From positions 248,001 to 312,000 of the forward strand of contig NZ_AHOO02000005.1 in assembly GCF_000244755.1 (NCBI RefSeq): 64,000 nucleotides of DNA, given 5' to 3'. The position numbers were made by a program, and so were the translations under genes. Positions 58,123-64,000 of this stretch are shown in pieces. This DNA comes from Leptospira licerasiae serovar Varillal str. VAR 010. Lineage in GTDB: Bacteria; Spirochaetota; Leptospiria; Leptospirales; Leptospiraceae. Within the stretch, counting starts at the first letter, position 1, and every line of letters begins with the position of its first letter. The notes beneath the pieces are model-generated. The model saw only the letters and a list, made by a program, of their open reading frames with translations. It ran no database searches and had not been told where the DNA came from.

Positions 58123-59153
58123 CAAAGCTCCCAACCGTTGGAAATTAGAACCTTTCCTCTCGTCATATTATTTGTATATTCTTGGATCGCTTTATCCGCT
58201 TCCTTGAGCGGAAACTTAGCCGCGATCTCTGTTTGAAATTCTTTCTTTCCCAAAAGGGAACGTATCTCTGAAGTAATCTTCCAAATTTTAAGAGGATTTT
58301 GTTTAGGCATCCAAGAGGAAAGCCAGTAACCTTCTATCTTCTTGTCCTGAAAAATGCCAAGCCCTGCATGAAAGGAAATAGGTTCTTCAGAAAGCGCACC
58401 GTAGACCACACATTTACTGCCGTAAGGCATTGCGGCCAATGCTCTTCCAGGAAGCTCTCCTGCAACTGCATCCAACAAAATGGTAGCATTCAGTTTATTA
58501 GAAAGAACTCTAAGTTCTCTATCAAAATTCGGAGAGCTGGAATCCAATACATGTTCAGCGCCCATAGATTTAAGAAGATCTACTTGTTCTTTTCTTCTCA
58601 CCACTTGAATTCCTTGAATTCCTTTTTTATTGGCGAGCCTTAATAACATTCTTCCCAAAGCAGAAGCTGCAGCGGTTTGAATATAAGCCTTATGTTTTTC
58701 TCGGATCACTTGGTCCAGGAGCGCCCAAGCAGTGATCGGGTTAACGAATAAACAAGCGCCTTGTTCCAGGCTTACATCTTTTCCTAAAGTAAAACAAGAG
58801 TATGCATCTGTGATCATGTATTCCGCATAAGGTCCGTCACCTTTATTTGGAGCGACACATGCAACCGATTTACCTACTAGAGAATTCGCTCTCCAACCAC
58901 CGCCGCTTGCTATCACCACACCGCTTCCTTCGAAACCGGGAACCACAGGAAGTTTTTTCTTAATTCCGTACAAACCTCTCATGAACATGAGATCGGATGG
59001 ATTTATAGAACCGGAATGAACTTTCAGCAAAACTTCTCCCTTCTTTAAAGGTTTAAGTTCTTTTTCTACGATCTTAGCTCTTCCAGGTTCGTTACTATAT
59101 TCTTTCAATTCGTATGCAAGATACGATTTCGGTATTTCGAATTTTTTTGTCAT
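58122..59153 (-). CDS. Zinc-type/quinone oxidoreductase-like MDR family protein
   Basis: The 343-residue protein belongs to the medium-chain dehydrogenase family. GSINPSDLMFMRGLYGIKKKLPVVPGFEGSGVV is the N-terminal catalytic part (written here in general terms), and AAASALGRMLLRLANKKGIQGIQVVRRKEQ is the nucleotide-binding fold. The structural zinc Cys set is missing, so it is more like quinone oxidoreductases using NADPH. The substrate is unknown. It is in the same packed run as the macroglobulin genes. Confidence 0.88.
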   Translation of the reverse strand: MTKKFEIPKSYLAYELKEYSNEPGRAKIVEKELKPLKKGEVLLKVHSGSINPSDLMFMRGLYGIKKKLPVVPGFEGSGVVIASGGGWRANSLVGKSVACVAPNKGDGPYAEYMITDAYSCFTLGKDVSLEQGACLFVNPITAWALLDQVIREKHKAYIQTAAASALGRMLLRLANKKGIQGIQVVRRKEQVDLLKSMGAEHVLDSSSPNFDRELRVLSNKLNATILLDAVAGELPGRALAAMPYGSKCVVYGALSEEPISFHAGLGIFQDKKIEGYWLSSWMPKQNPLKIWKITSEIRSLLGKKEFQTEIAAKFPLKEADKAIQEYTNNMTRGKVLISNGWEL

Positions 59154-59165
59154 TTGATTACCCTC

Positions 59166-59486
59166 TCACTCTTCGTCCTTTAACATCAGATGCTCTATCG
59201 CTTCCGGTTTATTTTCTAGTATATGATTTTGTATAAATGCTTCGGCGTCTTCTTGGGTTTTGATGGAGAACCAATGGCCTTTTGGATAAGAAACCTGCAC
59301 AGGACCCAACTCACAACGATCCAAACATCCTGATTTTTGGATACGGATCTTACCTTTTAATCCGAGTTCTTGTATTCTCTTTTTCATATAAGCGAGCAAT
59401 TGAGGGGATCCCTTTGGACCACAAGAAGGTCTTTCTCCTTCCGCTCTGACATTCTCACAGACAAAAACATGCTTATCAAAATACAT
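59166..59486 (-). CDS. Thioredoxin-like [2Fe-2S] ferredoxin
   Basis: The 106-residue protein has the thioredoxin-like ferredoxin pattern: HVFVCENVRAEGERPSCGPKG (first two Cys) and SGCLDRCELGPVQVSYP (C-x3-C). Four Cys would bind one 2Fe-2S cluster. The role is electron transfer, partner unknown. It is 12 nt upstream of the oxidoreductase gene and seems to be the first gene of the macroglobulin run. Confidence 0.9.
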   Translation of the reverse strand: MYFDKHVFVCENVRAEGERPSCGPKGSPQLLAYMKKRIQELGLKGKIRIQKSGCLDRCELGPVQVSYPKGHWFSIKTQEDAEAFIQNHILENKPEAIEHLMLKDEE

Positions 59487-59648
59487 TAGGGCCTTGCCTT
59501 TCCTCCTATTTTCCTATATAGCCAAAAGCTTTGAACCCATTTTTTCGGAGATTAGTTTGAAGCTCTAACGGTTGCCAGAACCGAAAAAAGATTTTTTTAT
59601 GGTCAAGAGGCTTGATTCCCGAGTATTTACTCGTATTTGGAGAATAGG

Positions 59649-60122
59649 ATGAAACGATCCGTAATACTAATTTTATTATACTCATTATTACTTTCTCTTT
59701 CCTTTTGCAAAAAGGAAGAGAAGCCTGTATTAGAGACTGAAAAACCTCTTTTCGAAAAAGTTTTGTCGGAAAACGATAAGGTTGTTCAATTTCTCTTAAC
59801 AACGGAGAGCGTTTCTCCGGATGTAAGCGGATTAATTTCCTCCTTAAATTCTTTAGGAGAAGCAAAAGGTGGCTTGGAATCTTCTGCGCTAGAAATGAAA
59901 AATGCACTGGAAGGGGCAAAATCTCCTGATGTGAGAATATCCTTTGAGGCCTACTCCAAGTTTAGCGAAATTTTAGCGAGCACTATGAAGGTCCATGGAC
60001 TACAGTCCGGAAGAAACCGTTTCTATTGTCCGATGGTCAAAAAGACATGGGTGTTTTCGGGTATGAAAATCCTAAATCCATATGCTCCGGATATGCGTGA
60101 TTGCGGTGATCTTATTCCCTGA
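59649..60122 (+). CDS. DUF3347-like lipoprotein
   Basis: The ATG at 59649 has GGAG 7 nt upstream. MKRSVILILLYSLLLSLSFC is a lipoprotein signal with Cys20. The middle is helical. The end, FYCPMVKKTWVFSGMKILNPYAPDMRDCG, carries the CPM...NPY...M..CG pattern of DUF3347, known with copper-handling proteins; Cys and Met could bind metal. It overlaps the start of the next frame by 41 nt. Confidence 0.82.
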   Translation: MKRSVILILLYSLLLSLSFCKKEEKPVLETEKPLFEKVLSENDKVVQFLLTTESVSPDVSGLISSLNSLGEAKGGLESSALEMKNALEGAKSPDVRISFEAYSKFSEILASTMKVHGLQSGRNRFYCPMVKKTWVFSGMKILNPYAPDMRDCGDLIP

Positions 60123-61110
60123 AAACAAAAGACAAAAAGAAAGAACCTGTCTAGCGGGAGTCTCCGAGTCCAAACCCTGTCCCGGAAATTGTAGGGATTT
60201 TTATAGGGAATCGAATTGGAATGATTCCGGTGAACAGGCTTGTTTTGCCTTCGAAAAATTGGAAAAATTTTTAGAAGGAGTCAGCTCATTTTCCGTCGGT
60301 GCAACTGCATTCCAACAGGCCCCTGCAGATATTTTAGAAAACTTTTCCACAAGGTCCGAAATTGGTTTCGATCTAGTCAGATATTTTCTTTCTATCTCTT
60401 CTCCAGACCAAGTCATGTCCACAATCCTGGAGATGGACGACTCATTACTTTATAGGATCGTAAAAGAAGATTTTAAAATATTCCAAAAACTCAGAAAGGA
60501 AAAAAAAGTCTTCGGAACTGAAACTAACTTTTTAGATTCGAAAGCCGCACAGTTCTGGAATGGACTCCCTCCGGAAAGGATCTCTAAGTTTATATTATTC
60601 TGTCTCAGGACCAAAAAGGATAATATATTCGCAGCCAGATTTTTAGGACTTATGCCGATCGAAACTCTACTTATGTTAGGAGAAACCTTACGGCTCAGTA
60701 GAGAAGAAGAAGTGGAACTTTATAAAGGACTAGAAGAATCCTTATACGAATTCCCGATCCGATTTCCGGCAATCTATCCTCATTTGCTGGAATTATTCTC
60801 AGAAGATCCAGAGATCAATATTATACTCTCCACTATGGAAGGGCTCGTAGAAAGGAAAGAATCACTATTAAGAGCAAGAGAAGAAGTGCTCAAAATCATA
60901 GAAGAATCCGACAAAAAGAACTCTCACCAAGAAGTATTAAATTATCTGAATACTTTGGACAAAGACGCGGCCTTGGAAATTTTAGGGATGTTGGAAGAGC
61001 AGAACCATATAGGATTTTCTGAAAAAAGCCTATTGTCCGCTTATATCAAAGGAGAAGAATCCGACTTCATCACCTTCGGAAGAAGGCAACAAGTTTTTAG
61101 AGTAAAATAA
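60082..61110 (+). CDS. Hypothetical protein, start uncertain
   Basis: The frame is open for 342 residues. The first ATG at 60082 lies inside the lipoprotein gene; GTG codons at 60097 and 60106 are other options. Four Cys near the start (TCLAG, PCPGNC, ACFAF) may bind a metal. The rest is helical and charged (LRLSREEEVELYKGLEESLYEFP; VLKIIEESDKKNSHQEVLNYL), with no known motif. Real coding is likely from codon use and length. Confidence 0.7.
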   Translation: MLRICVIAVILFPENKRQKERTCLAGVSESKPCPGNCRDFYRESNWNDSGEQACFAFEKLEKFLEGVSSFSVGATAFQQAPADILENFSTRSEIGFDLVRYFLSISSPDQVMSTILEMDDSLLYRIVKEDFKIFQKLRKEKKVFGTETNFLDSKAAQFWNGLPPERISKFILFCLRTKKDNIFAARFLGLMPIETLLMLGETLRLSREEEVELYKGLEESLYEFPIRFPAIYPHLLELFSEDPEINIILSTMEGLVERKESLLRAREEVLKIIEESDKKNSHQEVLNYLNTLDKDAALEILGMLEEQNHIGFSEKSLLSAYIKGEESDFITFGRRQQVFRVK

Positions 61111-61141
61111 AGGTCTTAAGATTCCGATCAAACAAAAACTT

Positions 61142-62608
61142 TCAGACCCTTTCTTCTACCTCGTATTCCTTAAATAAACTCTTTTGGTTCCCCATATCAC
61201 TCTGGAATTCAACAGGATAATCCGAGGTAAAACAAGCATTGCAGAAACCTCCGCCTCTATGCTCGCTCACCGCTTTGTGCATAGAATCCACCGAGAGATA
61301 CGCAATGGAATCGACCCTTAAATACTTACGGATCTCTTCGATGGTATGAGTTGCGGCGATCAATTCTTTATGCGTAGGAATGTCTATTCCGTAATAGCAA
61401 GGAGAAACAGTAGGAGGCGCGGAAACTCTTAGGTGGATCTCGGTAGCGCCTGCGTTTCGGATCATCTTAATGATCTTACGACTGGTCGTCCCTCTCATGA
61501 TGGAATCGTCCACGATCACAACACGTTTCCCATCTACTACGTTCTTGACTACGTTGTATTTGATTTTAGCGCCGAAATCTCGGATCTTTTGGTCAGGCTC
61601 GATAAAAGTCCTGCCCACATAATGAGAACGGATCAATCCGGATTGAAAAGGAATCCCCGATGCTTCCGAATATCCAAGAGCCGCAATATTTGCAGAGTCC
61701 GGAACGGGGATCACAACATCCGCCTCTACAGGAAGTTCCTTAGCAAGTTGGTTTCCGAGCGCCTTACGGACTTTGTAAACCGACTCGCCAAAAATATTGG
61801 AATCAGGTCTTGCGAAATAAATATATTCGAAAATACAAAGCGCAGGTTTTGCCGGAGGGAAAGGATAGAAGGAGCGGGTTCCAGTTCTATCCACAACGAT
61901 CATCTCACCAGGTTCCACATCCCTTTCGTAAGTGGTATCGGTGATATCAAATGCACAGGTCTCGGACGCGAACACAATGGACCCATCGTCCCTTCTTCCC
62001 ATGACCAAAGGACGGAAACCGTTAGGATCTCTGACGGCAATCAGTTGGTTTTTAGTAAGAACTACAAGAGAATATGCCCCTCTCACTTTTTTCAGCGCGG
62101 AAGAAAGTGCGGAAAGCAGATCCGTTTCTCCGGAGCGCGCCATTAGATGGACAATCACTTCTGAGTCGATTGTAGTTTGGAAAATGGAACCTTCTTTTTC
62201 CAATTGGGAACGAACCTCCCAGGAATTTACGAGGTTTCCGTTGTGAGCCAGAGCGATCGGCCCTAAATGGGACTCGACTCTGAGAGGTTGAGCGTTCCTT
62301 AAAAAGCTCGCCCCGGTTGTAGAATAACGATTATGCCCGATGGCAGCAGTTCCGGTGAGCTCCCGGATCTTACCTTCGGTAAAAATATTGGCTACGAGTC
62401 CCATTCCGGCGTAGCGGTAGAGATGTTCTCCGTCGGAGGAAACGATCCCGCTCGATTCTTGGCCTCTATGCTGCATAGAATACAAGCCGAGGTAAGTGAA
62501 ATTGGCCGCTTCTGGAGAATTAAAAATTCCGAAGATGGCACATTCTTCTTTTGGTTTGTCATCTCGGACTAGGGTCCGTAGACTGGACGTATTGGGAATC
62601 GAACTCAT
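61142..62608 (-). CDS. purF: Amidophosphoribosyltransferase
   Basis: This first enzyme of purine synthesis makes phosphoribosylamine from PRPP and glutamine. A 22-residue propeptide precedes the catalytic Cys23 (KEECAIFGIF). The glutaminase part has HNGNLVN; the transferase part has VVIVDDSIMRGTTSRKI, the PRPP motif. The Cys at ALCIFEYIY, SPCYYG and FCNACF fits the 4Fe-4S type as in Bacillus. Length of 488 residues is normal. Confidence 0.97.
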   Translation of the reverse strand: MSSIPNTSSLRTLVRDDKPKEECAIFGIFNSPEAANFTYLGLYSMQHRGQESSGIVSSDGEHLYRYAGMGLVANIFTEGKIRELTGTAAIGHNRYSTTGASFLRNAQPLRVESHLGPIALAHNGNLVNSWEVRSQLEKEGSIFQTTIDSEVIVHLMARSGETDLLSALSSALKKVRGAYSLVVLTKNQLIAVRDPNGFRPLVMGRRDDGSIVFASETCAFDITDTTYERDVEPGEMIVVDRTGTRSFYPFPPAKPALCIFEYIYFARPDSNIFGESVYKVRKALGNQLAKELPVEADVVIPVPDSANIAALGYSEASGIPFQSGLIRSHYVGRTFIEPDQKIRDFGAKIKYNVVKNVVDGKRVVIVDDSIMRGTTSRKIIKMIRNAGATEIHLRVSAPPTVSPCYYGIDIPTHKELIAATHTIEEIRKYLRVDSIAYLSVDSMHKAVSEHRGGGFCNACFTSDYPVEFQSDMGNQKSLFKEYEVEERV

Positions 62609-62648
62609 GGTCCCCCTTCCGACGCTAGTCTCCCAGGTCGCCTTTTAG

Positions 62649-63818
62649 ATGCAAATACAATCCGATTATATTGTCGTAGACAACGTCCGAAGCCTACAGT
62701 TGGCATTGATTACTCTCTCTCAATCCGATTGCCTCTCTATTGATACGGAATCCAGCGGTTATTACACCTACTATTCCAAAGTTTGTCTCATCCAAATATC
62801 CTCTAAGGGTAAAAATTATATCTTTGACCCTATTCGTTTGGACGATCTTAACGGATTAGGACCTCTATTCGAGAATCCTAACATTTTAAAAATATTTCAT
62901 TCCGCTTCGGACGATATTAAAGCTCTGAAAAGAGACTTCGGTTTCAAGTTTATAAACATCGCAGACACGATGTTCAGCTCTCGTTTATTAGACTTAGAAC
63001 AGAACTCTTTGTTGTATCTTGTGGAACATTACCACAAGGTCAAACTTTCGAAGAAGGAGCAAAAATCCAACTGGGAAAAGCGCCCTCTGGAAAAAAGTCA
63101 GCTCCAATACGCTGCCTTGGACACAGTTTATCTGGAATCCATTTGGACTAAAATGGGCGAGGAACTCGGAAAACGTAAATTGTTAGACGAAGCGGTTTCC
63201 GAATTCGCAAAAATCGCAGAAGAAGAGCCGGAACCTTTCGAAGGATTTTCCATCAATTTGGAAAAATTCCCCAATGTTCTAGAATTAGGTTCCGACGAAA
63301 GAAGGGCTCTTCATGATACTCTAGGCTTCCGAGACGAAAAGGCAAAAAAGTTGAACAAAGCCCCTTTCAGGGTTTGGAACAACGACAAGGTTTTGGAGTT
63401 AGTCAAGTCTCGCGGTGAATTGAATAAACTCATAGATATCTTGGGCAAAAAAGACGCCGAAAATTTATACCAGGTTTATAAAAATCCAAGCGGCCCTCCA
63501 ATCCAGAAAAACGATCTATTCAAAAGATCCATCGAGGATCTATCCGGAGAAGAAGCGGACAGATTCAAAAGATTAAGGCAGTGGAGAGAAACAGTCATGT
63601 CCATTCGCCGGATGGGTCACAATTTGATGCCGTCTAATAAGAATATCGCGGAAATTGCAAAAAGAAATCCGAAGACCATCGAAGAGTTAAAAGAGCTAGG
63701 TATCTTTTCCAACTGGAAGGTGGAAAATTACGGACCTTCTATTCTGGCAGCAATCCAATCCAAACCGTACGAGACTACCTTGTCAGGTTTGATCCCGATC
63801 AAAAAGAAATTTGATTAG
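62649..63818 (+). CDS. rnd: Ribonuclease D
   Basis: This 3'-5' exonuclease trims tRNA ends. The DEDDy set is present: IDTES (D32, E34), HSASDDIKAL (Asp) and YAALDTVYL (Tyr and Asp). The helical HRDC-type region starts near 205 and a second helical part (LRQWRETVMSIRRMGHNLMPSNKN) is near the end. The 389 residues match E. coli RNase D. It is divergent from purF. Confidence 0.93.
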   Translation: MQIQSDYIVVDNVRSLQLALITLSQSDCLSIDTESSGYYTYYSKVCLIQISSKGKNYIFDPIRLDDLNGLGPLFENPNILKIFHSASDDIKALKRDFGFKFINIADTMFSSRLLDLEQNSLLYLVEHYHKVKLSKKEQKSNWEKRPLEKSQLQYAALDTVYLESIWTKMGEELGKRKLLDEAVSEFAKIAEEEPEPFEGFSINLEKFPNVLELGSDERRALHDTLGFRDEKAKKLNKAPFRVWNNDKVLELVKSRGELNKLIDILGKKDAENLYQVYKNPSGPPIQKNDLFKRSIEDLSGEEADRFKRLRQWRETVMSIRRMGHNLMPSNKNIAEIAKRNPKTIEELKELGIFSNWKVENYGPSILAAIQSKPYETTLSGLIPIKKKFD

Positions 63819-64000
63819 ATTAGAATTAGATAAACTAAAAAAGGAACTTCCATTTCTACCGGAAGGAGAACCGAATTTGCCGGAGGATGTCGCCCATTCT
63901 TCCGTTGTCATGCCTGTATTCCAGAAAAATGGACAAGACGGTTTCCTACTTCAAAAAAGAAATCCGAACCTAATCTCTCATCCTGGACAAATTTCTTTTC
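63811..64000 (+). CDS. Nudix hydrolase (CoA pyrophosphatase-like), 3' truncated
   Basis: A frame from the TTG at 63811 (8-nt overlap with rnd) reads SSVVMPVFQKNGQDGFLLQKR and ISHPGQISF, the opening of CoA-pyrophosphatase Nudix enzymes, which cut CoA to phosphopantetheine. The Nudix box itself lies beyond the window end. The start codon is uncertain. Confidence 0.82.
   Translation, partial: MIRLELDKLKKELPFLPEGEPNLPEDVAHSSVVMPVFQKNGQDGFLLQKRNPNLISHPGQISF

Noticed and set aside
61433..62146. 237-codon plus-strand frame
   Set aside because: It lies wholly antisense to purF, a highly conserved gene; composition is that of a shadow frame.

Overview
The window is a piece of a spirochaete chromosome, almost certainly Leptospira. 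The base composition is moderately AT-rich. The signs are: a 5S rRNA gene standing alone with its own terminator, many spirochaetal lipoproteins with relaxed lipoboxes, a eukaryote-like NADP isocitrate dehydrogenase, a MurA with Asp in place of the catalytic Cys, and many secreted proteins of no known family. The composition and gene set would fit an intermediate-clade species, but the species cannot be fixed from this window. No phage, insertion sequence or CRISPR array is visible.

0-9 kb: the 3' part of gcvP; a secreted Lys/Asp-repeat protein; a probable short transcription unit with its own promoter and terminator; the lone 5S gene; a tightly overlapped trio (BFD-type 2Fe-2S protein, RibD reductase domain, GT51 transglycosylase); a UMF1-type transporter; a probable leaderless small gene; a lipoprotein; and a DUF3052-like protein with a histone-like tail. 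9-20.5 kb: an ATP-grasp-like protein, cytochrome oxidase subunit IV, a second DUF3052-like protein, a double hemerythrin behind a perfect FNR-type box, a gamma carbonic anhydrase with pheT, and an SNF2 helicase coupled to queE.

20.7-35 kb: a hybrid histidine kinase, an FGE-sulfatase protein, an SDR enzyme, a DUF2889 protein followed at once by tRNA-Thr(CGU), an M23 peptidase, a permease overlapping an ankyrin protein, a LOG enzyme, an outer-membrane candidate, and mazG, whose 3' end runs into a 35-bp tandem repeat. A twin-receiver protein and a diverged copy of the repeat follow. 35-46.9 kb: icd, an ECF sigma operon, lnt, and a four-gene overlapped operon (murA, polyferredoxin, SpoIID-like protein, HExxH protein) that looks dedicated to the cell wall.

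46.9-59.5 kb is the most interesting block. It is one long minus-strand run of tightly packed genes centred on a thioester-containing alpha-2-macroglobulin. Around it lie a DUF1175 (YfaT-like) lipoprotein, two tandem DUF2135 (YfaP-like) proteins, a penicillin-binding-like transpeptidase in the YfaQ position and a large membrane-anchored protein in the YfaA position. This gives a spirochaetal version of the E. coli yfa macroglobulin cluster, extended upstream by lipoproteins, an oxidoreductase and a thioredoxin-like ferredoxin. The window closes with a DUF3347-like lipoprotein, an unknown protein, purF, RNase D and the start of a Nudix hydrolase.

All calls come from reading the sequence; no database search was run.
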